A stretch of DNA of 6,332 bases, from positions 1-6,332 of the forward strand of contig CALGIH010000248.1 in the NCBI GenBank assembly GCA_937916035.1, given 5' to 3'. This DNA is from an uncultured Lacinutrix sp. Lineage in GTDB: Bacteria > Bacteroidota > Bacteroidia > Flavobacteriales > Flavobacteriaceae. This document shows positions 1 through 5,461 of this stretch, in pieces. Positions within the stretch are counted from its first letter, which is position 1. Each line of letters begins with the position of its first letter. The position numbers and the translations under genes were made by a program. The notes beneath the pieces were generated by a model that was given only the letters and a program-made list of their open reading frames with translations, made no database searches and had not been told where the DNA came from.

Positions 1-326
1 ATATTGAAGCCTAATTTATTATTTACTTTCTCAATTACAGATTCTGCAACCAAATAATCCCCTTCGTTTAATGCTTCAATATGATTGATACTCGTTTCAA
101 TAGAGACCGCATATTTACCATGTGTATTTGCTGCAAATCCAAAAGCTGTATCTGCTAGAGTATAACTAATGCCTCCATGTGCTTTGCTCATGCTATTAAG
201 CATTTCCTTTCTAATGGTCATTGCTACTTTGCAATGACCTATTTTACATTCTAAAATCTCAATTCCCATCCATTGACTGAAGGCATCTTGACTCAACATT
301 TTATATGGAATTGCTTCTTCTTTCAT
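1..326 (-). CDS. paaI: PaaI-type hotdog-fold acyl-CoA thioesterase (3' end beyond window)
   Basis: Partial gene: 108 complete codons are visible before the left edge, and E. coli PaaI is about 140 residues, so roughly the last quarter is missing. The protein starts MKEEAIPYKMLSQDAF and carries the PaaI hotdog signature: AHGG at residues 49-52 followed by LADTAFGFAAN at 57-67. In PaaI this Asp (D59 here) and the HGG glycine are the catalytic elements. The family hydrolyses hydroxyphenylacetyl-CoA and related thioesters, and is thought to rescue CoA trapped in dead-end intermediates of phenylacetate breakdown. The enzyme is cytosolic. The ATG at 326-324 overlaps the paaH stop by one base (TAATG), which fixes the start and indicates translational coupling. 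The family and its pathway context are clear; the substrate range is inferred from the family. Confidence 0.93.
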   Translation of the reverse strand, partial: MKEEAIPYKMLSQDAFSQWMGIEILECKIGHCKVAMTIRKEMLNSMSKAHGGISYTLADTAFGFAANTHGKYAVSIETSINHIEALNEGDYLVAESVIEKVNNKLGFN

Positions 327-1498
327 TAAAAGAATGTTTTATTTTCTCTGTTCATTTTACGCAGTAATGGACTGCAACGATATCTATCTTCATGGTATTC
401 ATTATACAATTCATCTATTTTTTTAACGCACCAATCAATCCCTTTTTCGTCTGCCCAGGCCAATAAACCTTTTGGGTAATTGACACCTTTAGTCATGGCA
501 TTATCAATATCTTCTGCTGATGCTATGTTTAAAAATAATGCGTCGGCTGCTTCGTTGATTAGCATTACTAAAACGCGATCAAATATTTGTTGTGCTAGAG
601 ATCCTTCGACTGAGCGCAACGCAACATCATCACCTTCTACTTTATTTCCGTTTTCATCGTATTCGTAATACCCTATTCCTGATTTACGCCCTAAGTAGCC
701 AGCTTCAGCAAAACGCTTCTGTGTGAATGCTGGTTTATATCTTGGATCAAAATAAAACGCTGTAAACACAGTTTCGGTTACTGTATAATTGACATCATTT
801 CCTATAAAATCCATTAACTCAAATGGCCCCATTCTGAAACCTCCTAAAGTTTTTAAACTGTGATCAATAGTAGCAAAATCTGCTAAACCTTCTTCGTAGA
901 TTCGTAATGCTTCTCCGTAAAATGGTCGAGCAACACGATTAACTATAAATCCTGGTGTGTCTTTAGCGACGGCTACTGTTTTCTTCCAACTAGCAATTGT
1001 ATCTATCGCCTTTTCTAATGTTTCATAAGATGTTTGAATAGCAGGAATGACCTCAACTAATTTCATTAAAGGTGCAGGGTTAAAAAAATGAATTCCGACA
1101 CAACGTTTTGGATTTTTAAGAGATGCTGCAATGGATGCTATAGATAAACTAGATGTGTTTGAAGCAATGATACAGTCTTCAGAAACATAACTTTCTAATT
1201 CTGAAAATACTTTTTTCTTGATCTCAATATTTTCAACAATGGCTTCAATTGTAAGATTAGCATCTGAAAGATTTTTTAAACTATCAACATATTGAATGTT
1301 ATTCTGAATTCTCTTCTTCTCTGCTTCATCAATTCTGCCTTTTTCAATGAGTCTATTCAATATTTTTTCTAAAGCCGCTTTTGCCTTATCTAAAGCTGCT
1401 TGATTGGTGTCGTATAATTTTACTTTACAACCAGAAGTTGCAGCCACTTGTGCAATACCACTTCCCATTGTTCCAGAACCAATAATTCCTACGTTCAT
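326..1498 (-). CDS. paaH: 3-hydroxyacyl-CoA dehydrogenase, probable 3-hydroxyadipyl-CoA dehydrogenase PaaH
   Basis: A 390-residue NAD-dependent 3-hydroxyacyl-CoA dehydrogenase. The N-terminal Rossmann domain begins at Met1 with GSGTMG (G7, G9, G12) and has an Asp (D30) at the end of strand 2, which favours NAD+ over NADP+. The active-site set is intact, with the spacing of human HADH: S116, H137 (in HFFNP), E149 and N187 (in DTPGFIVNR). Two C-terminal 3HCDH dimerisation-type domains follow, about residues 185-280 and 300-385. In the paa pathway this step oxidises 3-hydroxyadipyl-CoA to 3-oxoadipyl-CoA for thiolysis. E. coli PaaH is longer (about 475 residues), so this is a compact form, but both domain types are present and nothing looks truncated. 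A general fatty-acid hydroxyacyl-CoA dehydrogenase is possible from sequence alone; the position between paaG and paaI favours PaaH. The start follows a repeat-bearing gap and the stop overlaps paaI. Confidence 0.92.
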   Translation of the reverse strand: MNVGIIGSGTMGSGIAQVAATSGCKVKLYDTNQAALDKAKAALEKILNRLIEKGRIDEAEKKRIQNNIQYVDSLKNLSDANLTIEAIVENIEIKKKVFSELESYVSEDCIIASNTSSLSIASIAASLKNPKRCVGIHFFNPAPLMKLVEVIPAIQTSYETLEKAIDTIASWKKTVAVAKDTPGFIVNRVARPFYGEALRIYEEGLADFATIDHSLKTLGGFRMGPFELMDFIGNDVNYTVTETVFTAFYFDPRYKPAFTQKRFAEAGYLGRKSGIGYYEYDENGNKVEGDDVALRSVEGSLAQQIFDRVLVMLINEAADALFLNIASAEDIDNAMTKGVNYPKGLLAWADEKGIDWCVKKIDELYNEYHEDRYRCSPLLRKMNRENKTFF

Positions 1499-1511
1499 GT
1501 TTTCTTTTTTA

Positions 1512-1541
1512 TTGTGGATTCCCGCCTGCGCAGGAATGACA
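1512..1541 (-). repeat. Palindromic extragenic repeat, ATTCC...GGAAT type
   Basis: Read on the minus strand, GTCATTCC leads into a GC-rich core and then GGGAATCC. The core at 1525-1534, CCTGCGCAGG, is a perfect 10-bp palindrome, and ATTCC at 1518-1522 can also pair with GGAAT at 1533-1537. The GC-rich core stands out sharply from the AT-rich surroundings. It resembles the dispersed CATTCC...GGAATC palindromes I recall from flavobacterial genomes and the Neisseria dRS3 type; that is recollection, not a search. It would lie in the mRNA 28-nt or less upstream of the paaH start region and has no T-tract after it, so it is not a clear intrinsic terminator. Confidence 0.6.
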
Positions 1542-1564
1542 AAGCTTTTAAATTTTTTATTAAT

Positions 1565-1590
1565 GAGATCCTGTAACTAGTTCAGGATGG
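1565..1590 (-). repeat. Second palindromic repeat, ATCCTG...CAGGAT type
   Basis: ATCCTG at 1568-1573 pairs with CAGGAT at 1583-1588 around the self-complementary AACTAGTT (1575-1582), leaving one unpaired T at 1574. On the minus strand it reads CATCCTG...CAGGATCTCA, a sequence type I recall as a common dispersed repeat in Flavobacteriaceae. It shares the CAT-CC...GG-ATC(T) frame with the elements at 1512-1541 and 5429-5450, and all lie in the same orientation relative to transcription. Its edge touches the adjoining 12-bp inverted repeat. Confidence 0.55.
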
Positions 1591-1617
1591 CAAACCTTCA
1601 AAAAGGAAGGTTTGCCA
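1588..1617 (-). repeat. Perfect 12-bp inverted repeat spanning the dehydratase stop codon
   Basis: The arms at 1588-1599 and 1606-1617 are perfect reverse complements with a six-base loop (1600-1605). The 5' arm on the minus strand consists of the last sense codons of the dehydratase gene (Ala-Asn-Leu-Pro), the stop TGA begins at the loop edge, and the other arm follows the stop. No T-run follows on either strand, so it is not a textbook rho-independent terminator. It could still stabilise the upstream mRNA or dampen read-through into paaH. Confidence 0.65.
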
Positions 1618-2533
1618 CATCTACATTTCCACCAGAAATAATTATTCCGACTTCTTTATTTTTAAATTGTTCTTTTTCTTTTAATAATGCTGCAAATGCT
1701 ACAGCACTTGACGGTTCGATAATAATTTTCATGCGCTCCCAAACCAACTTCATTGCTTCCACGATCTCATTTTCTTCTACCAATATAATACGTTCAACCT
1801 CTTCTTTTATAATTGGAAAATTTCGATCGCCAAAATTGGTTCTTAAACCATCTGCAATGGTGTTTACAGAATCATTATACTCAATTTTACCGCTTTGTAA
1901 TGAACGAAATCCATCATCCGCATTCTTAGGCTCTCCTCCAATTACTTTACAGTTATTAGAAAAATATTTCACAGCTAAAGCAGTTCCTGCGATTAACCCT
2001 CCTCCTCCAACAGGTGTAAAAATATAATCCAATTGAGGTTGTTCTTCTAATAATTCCATAGCAGCTGTACCTTGTCCATGAATTACATTATCATCATTTG
2101 AAGGATGAATAAAGGTAGCTCCTTTGTCTTTTCTTACTTTCTCTGCTAAGTCTTCACGTTCTTTAGGAGTTGAACCACTTTCAAATATTTCACCTTCGTA
2201 AGTTCTAACAGCATTCTTTTTTACTTGAGGCGCACTTTCAGGCATTACTATATATGCTTTAACTCCAATCTTTTTGGCTGCAAGTGAAAGTGCTTGAGCG
2301 AAATTTCCTGAGGAATGCGTCACTACACCTTTACTTTTTTGTTCATCTGTTAATTTTGAAATCGCATTGGCTGCTCCTCGCATTTTAAAAGCTCCCATTT
2401 TTTGGAAGTTCTCACACTTAAAATACACCTTGCATCCACTAATTTCATTAATTAATTCCGACGACAACACGGGTGTATTGTGAATATGCGGTTTCACGCG
2501 TTCGTGAACTTGTATGAGAAATTCTTTATTCAT
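1598..2533 (-). CDS. PLP-dependent threonine/serine dehydratase or serine racemase-like enzyme (fold type II)
   Basis: A 311-residue fold-type II pyridoxal-phosphate enzyme without a C-terminal ACT regulatory domain, so closest in layout to catabolic threonine dehydratases and serine racemases rather than biosynthetic IlvA. Lys50 in GAFKMRGA is the expected Schiff-base lysine. SSGN at 74-77 matches the substrate-binding loop, GGGG at 176-179 the phosphate cup, and S300 in SGGNVD the residue facing the pyridine nitrogen. E201, A205 and D207 in EPKNADD match the spacing of the divalent-metal site of mammalian serine racemase (E210/A214/D216). The C-terminus VANLPF is the normal family ending, so the gene is full length. 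It deaminates or racemises a hydroxy amino acid such as serine, threonine or 3-hydroxyaspartate; sequence alone does not separate these. It is not a recognised step in phenylacetate breakdown. Its ATG overlaps the displaced reading frame of the preceding short gene. Confidence 0.88.
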   Translation of the reverse strand: MNKEFLIQVHERVKPHIHNTPVLSSELINEISGCKVYFKCENFQKMGAFKMRGAANAISKLTDEQKSKGVVTHSSGNFAQALSLAAKKIGVKAYIVMPESAPQVKKNAVRTYEGEIFESGSTPKEREDLAEKVRKDKGATFIHPSNDDNVIHGQGTAAMELLEEQPQLDYIFTPVGGGGLIAGTALAVKYFSNNCKVIGGEPKNADDGFRSLQSGKIEYNDSVNTIADGLRTNFGDRNFPIIKEEVERIILVEENEIVEAMKLVWERMKIIIEPSSAVAFAALLKEKEQFKNKEVGIIISGGNVDVANLPF

Positions 2534-2635
2534 TTTTTATTTAATTTTTCTATTGCTCGTTTATTTGTTAACTCTTGTCCAACCCAAATTTTAACCTTTC
2601 TTCCTTTTAATCTTGCTGATATCTCTAAAAAAATT
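2530..2635 (-). other. Out-of-frame continuation of the short gene after a T7 run (probable frameshift)
   Basis: After the run of seven T (plus-strand A at 2627-2633), a second frame reads FLEISARLKGRKVKIW, then VGQELTNKRAIEKLNKK and TGA at 2532-2530. Six T instead of seven would join it to the upstream frame at about residue 91, giving a 123-residue protein. That stop would overlap the dehydratase ATG as ATGA, a classic operon junction. The intact frame instead ends 14 codons after the run in a lysine-rich tail and leaves 57 nt of otherwise unexplained gap. The tail reads as plausible protein with no stop over 33 codons, in AT-rich DNA where stops are frequent. Confidence 0.65.
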
Positions 2636-2902
2636 CTTGTTTTCAACTTCTGATATCCTGCCTTCAACAAAATCAATAGGATGGAATAAGATTGCATTAC
2701 TTCTATTATTTCTTTTTAATTTATTTATTAAATCATTCATAAAATCTTCTGCTACACTAAATTCAGCAATTAAGAGCCGCTCCGATGAAAATGGCTCAAT
2801 AGATTTCCCATTCACTTTTTTATTTTTATCAACATCTATTATTTCAACATAATTACTTGAAACTTTAATATATAATTGATCACTTTTAAATAGCCCAAAC
2901 AT
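2591..2902 (-). CDS. Short protein of unknown function, probably 3'-frameshifted
   Basis: An intact 103-codon frame whose last dozen residues are probably not the native ones (see 2530-2635). No signal peptide or membrane segment is evident. The N-terminus MFGLFKSDQLYIKV reads as a beta strand. A central RLLIAEFSVAEDFMNDLIN segment (about residues 43-61) is helical, and FHPIDFVEGRISEVE follows at about 73-87. The layout (short strand, RLLIGxF-like helix, HP...EGxxxEVE) faintly recalls small proteins annotated as MreB-like or rod-shape-related; this is memory only and weak, and no actin-type nucleotide motif is present. It starts 7 nt after the paaG stop and so appears co-transcribed. I do not know its function. 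It could be a functional short protein, a decaying gene, or an artefact of homopolymer sequencing. Confidence 0.6.
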   Translation of the reverse strand: MFGLFKSDQLYIKVSSNYVEIIDVDKNKKVNGKSIEPFSSERLLIAEFSVAEDFMNDLINKLKRNNRSNAILFHPIDFVEGRISEVENKNFFRDISKIKRKKG

Positions 2903-2909
2903 AATAAAG

Positions 2910-3692
2910 TTATTTGCCTTTGAAGTTTGGTTTCCTTTTTTCTATAAATGCTGAAACACCTTCAGCATAATCTTCACTTTGAGCTGCTTCAATTTGAAGT
3001 TTAGACTCTAGAGCCAATTGTGCTTCTAAATTGTTAGTCATAGATTTATTATATAATTCTTTAATCATTCCTAATGCTTTGGTTGGCATATTAGCGAGTT
3101 TTAAAGCGAGTTTATTCACTTCTTCTTCAAAACTCTCTAAAGGAATTACCTTATAAATCATTCCCATTCTTTCTGCTTCTTCAGCAGATATTTTATCACC
3201 TAACATAGCTAATGCTAATGCCTTTTGGAAACCGACTAATCTTGGTAAAAAAAATGTTCCTGCACTATCAGGAACCAAGCCAATAAGACTAAATGCTTGA
3301 ATAAAACTCACTTTTTCATGAGCGACAACAATATCACAAGCTAATGCAATGTTTGCTCCTGCTCCAGCAGCCACTCCATTTATTGCTCCAATAATTGGTT
3401 TCTTAATTTTTCTAATTCTTAAAATAATAGGATTATAATGTTCTTCAAGAATTTTTTTGAATCCAGGGTTTAACTCAGGAGAAGTGACTTCTTTGAGATC
3501 TTGACCTGCACAAAATGCTTTTCCATTTCCAGATAAAACGATGGCTCTAACCTCATTATTGGTTTCACATAAGTCAAGGGTACTTTGCAATCGCAAAGCC
3601 ATTTCACGATTAAAGCTATTAAACACTTCTGGTCTATTGAGTGCTATAAATGCTATTTTGTTTTCAATTTTAAGTTCAATTGAATTGCTCAT
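2910..3692 (-). CDS. paaG: 1,2-epoxyphenylacetyl-CoA isomerase PaaG (crotonase superfamily)
   Basis: A 260-residue crotonase-fold enzyme, close to the usual PaaG length. It converts ring-1,2-epoxyphenylacetyl-CoA to 2-oxepin-2(3H)-ylideneacetyl-CoA, the step after the PaaABCE epoxidase. The features seen are NRPEVFNSFN (19-28), the first oxyanion-hole segment AFCAGQDL (59-66), the second NGVAAGAGAN (105-114), and Asp142 in GLVPDSAGT at the position of the catalytic Asp of E. coli PaaG (GLIPDCGGT). It lacks the paired Glu residues of true enoyl-CoA hydratases at that site, which argues for isomerase over hydratase PaaF. The C-terminus EDYAEGVSAFIEKRKPNFKGK-type ending, close to that of E. coli PaaG, supports the assignment. 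It lies 35 nt after the VOC gene, with no strong terminator between, and 7 nt before the short downstream gene. Confidence 0.93.
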   Translation of the reverse strand: MSNSIELKIENKIAFIALNRPEVFNSFNREMALRLQSTLDLCETNNEVRAIVLSGNGKAFCAGQDLKEVTSPELNPGFKKILEEHYNPIILRIRKIKKPIIGAINGVAAGAGANIALACDIVVAHEKVSFIQAFSLIGLVPDSAGTFFLPRLVGFQKALALAMLGDKISAEEAERMGMIYKVIPLESFEEEVNKLALKLANMPTKALGMIKELYNKSMTNNLEAQLALESKLQIEAAQSEDYAEGVSAFIEKRKPNFKGK

Positions 3693-3727
3693 ACCTTATT
3701 TTATCTTAATCACTCGTTAAAGAGTTT

Positions 3728-4105
3728 TTATAGTTTAAATGCTGGGTTATAAATAATCCCAATTATATTTTTCCAAGGATCATAGACACTTGCTACTTCA
3801 ATATCTCCTCCAACATTATTAGGCTCCTCATGTTTAGTTCCTCCTAGATCAATTAAAGACTTATATGTTTTTTTTATGTCTTCAACTCCCCAATATGATT
3901 GCACAGTTCCATTATCTGTCCCTTTAGCTTTTTCTTTTGGATGCAATCCTAATTCATATCCTCCAATATTAAACCCTACATAATATGGTGTATCCCAATA
4001 TGGTTCTTCATTAAATGCTTTACTATACCATGCTTTTGCTTTTTCTAAATCTTCAACCATATATACTACAGTACGAAGTCCTAACATTGGTGATTTTTTG
4101 TTCAT
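3728..4105 (-). CDS. VOC (glyoxalase/bleomycin-resistance fold) family protein
   Basis: A 125-residue protein with the two beta-alpha-beta-beta-beta modules of the vicinal oxygen chelate superfamily. Module one is LRTVVYMVEDLEKAKAWY (about 9-26) with GGYELGLHP (about 48-56); module two is YWGVEDIKKTYKSLIDLGG (about 71-89) with VYDPWKNIIGIIYNP (about 107-121). By manual alignment, the usual first-strand His is Thr (RTVVY) and the last-strand Glu after the DP-x-x-N turn is Gly. A conventional two-His/two-Glu metal site is therefore doubtful, although the Glu in YELGL remains. No membrane segment or signal peptide is seen. It starts 4 nt after the paaD stop, so it is surely co-transcribed. Possible roles include isomerisation or detoxification of a reactive pathway intermediate, or a binding function; none is demonstrated. 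It is not part of the E. coli paa operon. The fold call is firm, the function open. Confidence 0.85.
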   Translation of the reverse strand: MNKKSPMLGLRTVVYMVEDLEKAKAWYSKAFNEEPYWDTPYYVGFNIGGYELGLHPKEKAKGTDNGTVQSYWGVEDIKKTYKSLIDLGGTKHEEPNNVGGDIEVASVYDPWKNIIGIIYNPAFKL

Positions 4106-4109
4106 ACTA

Positions 4110-4610
4110 TTATTTCAAACATTTAAAATAATCGAAAGGTTCTTGGCAATCCTCACATTGAAATTGTGCTTTACATGCTGTTGAACCAAACTGACTTACT
4201 AATCGCGTATTTTTTGAACCGCAATTAGTACACTTTACTAATCGCTTTCCATTTAGTAATACATCTTTATCTGCTTCAGCTCCCAAAGGCGCAGCTATTC
4301 CGTAATCTTCGAGTGCTTTTCGTCCTCTTGGAGTAATCCAATCGGTTGTCCAAGCTGGAGCAAGAATTAATTCAATTTCTGAATTATAACCTGCTTCTTT
4401 TAATGCTTTTTTTATATCATCGCCAATAACATCCATAGCTGGACAGCCACTGTAGGTTGGTGTGATTTGAACTTTGACTAAATCATTTTCAATAGCAGCA
4501 GTACGTACAACTCCCATATCCATAATTGACAACACCGGAATTTCAGGATCTGAAACTTGATCTAAAATTGGAATTAGAATTTGGTCAATATGTTGTTCTG
4601 TTATTGTCAT
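4110..4610 (-). CDS. paaD: PaaD, Fe-S assembly-type accessory protein of the phenylacetyl-CoA epoxidase
   Basis: A 166-residue protein with an N-terminal MIP18/DUF59 domain (DPEIPVLSIMDMGVV at 21-35; TPTYSGCPAMD at 50-60, including C56) and a C-terminal zinc-ribbon-like module with cysteine pairs C127/C130 and C152/C155 plus GSTACKA (142-148) and FDYFKCLK at the end. This two-part layout is diagnostic of PaaD. It is needed for phenylacetyl-CoA ring epoxidation in vivo and is thought to act in Fe-S or iron centre maturation rather than catalysis. The ATG at 4610 is chosen because it follows the paaC stop by 4 nt and gives the usual family length. An in-frame ATG ten codons upstream would run into the paaC coding region and add a non-conserved extension. 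The next gene begins 4 nt after the stop. Confidence 0.95.
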   Translation of the reverse strand: MTITEQHIDQILIPILDQVSDPEIPVLSIMDMGVVRTAAIENDLVKVQITPTYSGCPAMDVIGDDIKKALKEAGYNSEIELILAPAWTTDWITPRGRKALEDYGIAAPLGAEADKDVLLNGKRLVKCTNCGSKNTRLVSQFGSTACKAQFQCEDCQEPFDYFKCLK

Positions 4611-4614
4611 TTTG

Positions 4615-5370
4615 TTACCACTCCATTTTAGGATAGGCACGTTGCATATATTGTAATTCGCTTAATAAATATCCTAAATGCTCTGTGTGAATTCCTTCTT
4701 TACCTCCTTTTTGAAACCATTTTGATTCAGGAATTGTTAAAGTAGATTCTTCTAAAACACCATCTACTAATTGATAATATTTGTCTTTTAGCTTTGTAAC
4801 ATCTACACCAATACCTTCTTCAACCATTGCCTTATCTGCTTTCGTTTGATGAAATAATTCGTCTGTATAAGTCCACAAATCATCAATACCATCTTGCATT
4901 TTTTCATGACTTTCCTGTGTTCCATCACCTAAACGCTTCACCCAATCTGATGAAAATCGTTGATGATAACTCACTTCTTTAATTGATTTTGTGGCGATTG
5001 CTGATAAGGTTAAATCTTTGCTTTTCTCTAATTCTCGTAAAAACAACAAGTGATATACATCAAATAAAAACTGACGAGCCATGGTGTATGCAAAATCTGT
5101 ATTTGGCTGTTCTACAAGTAATACATTTACATACTCACGTTCTTTACGAAGCATTGCTATATCATCTTCAGATCTACCATCTCCTGAAATTTTAGCAGCA
5201 TATTGATAATAGTTACGTACTTGTCCGAATAAGTCTAATGATATATTAGTACAAGCAATATCTGTTTCTAAACTTGGACCATGACCACATAGTTCACCCA
5301 TTCTTTGTCCAAGAATTAGACTATTGTCTGCGACACCTAAAATGTATTTATATAAATTTTCGTTTTTCAT
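4615..5370 (-). CDS. paaC: PaaC, structural subunit of phenylacetyl-CoA 1,2-epoxidase
   Basis: 251 residues, close to E. coli PaaC (about 248). PaaC is the ferritin-like, non-catalytic partner that forms the core heterodimer with PaaA in the phenylacetyl-CoA epoxidase. The features seen are an N-terminal helix block with LGVADNSLILGQRMGELCGHG, then LETDIACTNISLDLFGQ, a central segment with QPNTDFAYTMARQFLFD and the KEVSYHQRFSSDWVKRLGDGT stretch. A C-terminal HTEHLGYLLSEL-type helix ends at MEW. The ATG at 5370 is preferred: a GTG four codons upstream would put the start inside the hairpin at 5378-5391. The stop is 4 nt before paaD. It is separated from paaB by 88 nt of consecutive hairpins, the only sizeable break inside the epoxidase genes seen here. 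Confidence 0.95.
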   Translation of the reverse strand: MKNENLYKYILGVADNSLILGQRMGELCGHGPSLETDIACTNISLDLFGQVRNYYQYAAKISGDGRSEDDIAMLRKEREYVNVLLVEQPNTDFAYTMARQFLFDVYHLLFLRELEKSKDLTLSAIATKSIKEVSYHQRFSSDWVKRLGDGTQESHEKMQDGIDDLWTYTDELFHQTKADKAMVEEGIGVDVTKLKDKYYQLVDGVLEESTLTIPESKWFQKGGKEGIHTEHLGYLLSELQYMQRAYPKMEW

Positions 5371-5377
5371 TTTTATG

Positions 5378-5391
5378 CCCACGAAAGTGGG
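5378..5391 (-). repeat. Hairpin just upstream of paaC
   Basis: CCCAC at 5378-5382 pairs perfectly with GTGGG at 5387-5391 around a GAAA loop on the plus strand (TTTC on the transcript strand). It sits only 7 nt upstream of the chosen paaC ATG, so in the mRNA it would lie at the edge of the ribosome-binding region. Its ACACCCAC...GTGGGCAT frame resembles a degenerate member of the same palindrome family as the element at 5429-5448. Confidence 0.55.
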
Positions 5392-5399
5392 TGTCTTAT

Positions 5400-5417
5400 T
5401 AATTGAACAATCAATTA
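5400..5417 (-). repeat. AT-rich hairpin in the paaB-paaC gap
   Basis: TAATTGA at 5400-5406 pairs perfectly with TCAATTA at 5411-5417 around an ACAA loop: 7 bp but AT-rich, so weak. It lies between the two GC-rich hairpins of the same gap. Confidence 0.4.
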
Positions 5418-5428
5418 TTAATTATGAG

Positions 5429-5461
5429 ATTCCCTCCTTCGAGGGAATGACGCAAGCGTCA
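5429..5461 (-). repeat. Double hairpin at the paaB stop (ATTCCCTC...GAGGGAAT repeat plus TGACGC palindrome)
   Basis: ATTCCCTC at 5429-5436 and GAGGGAAT at 5441-5448 form a perfect 8-bp stem with a CTTC loop. Immediately beside it, TGACGC (5448-5453) and GCGTCA (5456-5461) form a perfect 6-bp arm pair around AA. The paaB stop codon is the first three bases of this second palindrome on the transcript strand. The larger stem reads GTCATTCCC...GGGAATCTCAT on the minus strand, matching the frame of the repeats near 1512-1590. There is no following T-run. Confidence 0.6.

Noticed and set aside
1540..1560. Possible Bacteroidota promoter (TAnnTTTG-like) upstream of paaH
   Set aside because: The best match, AAGCTTTG, misses the initial T of the -7 box and no -33 TTTG is at a proper distance; too weak to annotate.
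1588..1617. Rho-independent terminator after the dehydratase gene
   Set aside because: The stem is strong but no T-tract follows on the transcript strand, and paaH/paaI continue in the same direction, so it is listed only as an inverted repeat.
1587..2027. Plus-strand open frame of 146 codons antisense to the dehydratase
   Set aside because: It is a shadow of a well-supported gene, with low-complexity Ser/Asn/Ile composition and no recognisable domain.
3712..3725. ACTC...GAGT hairpin between the VOC gene and paaG
   Set aside because: Only 4 bp with an AT-rich loop; expected by chance in such sequence.
4611..4640. Upstream ATG for paaD giving a ten-residue extension
   Set aside because: It would overlap the end of paaC by 26 bases and adds residues outside the conserved PaaD domain, while the internal ATG sits 4 nt after the paaC stop.
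5371..5382. GTG start for paaC four codons upstream of the ATG
   Set aside because: It lies inside the CCCAC...GTGGG hairpin and adds only a non-conserved MGIK; the ATG at 5370 fits family length better.
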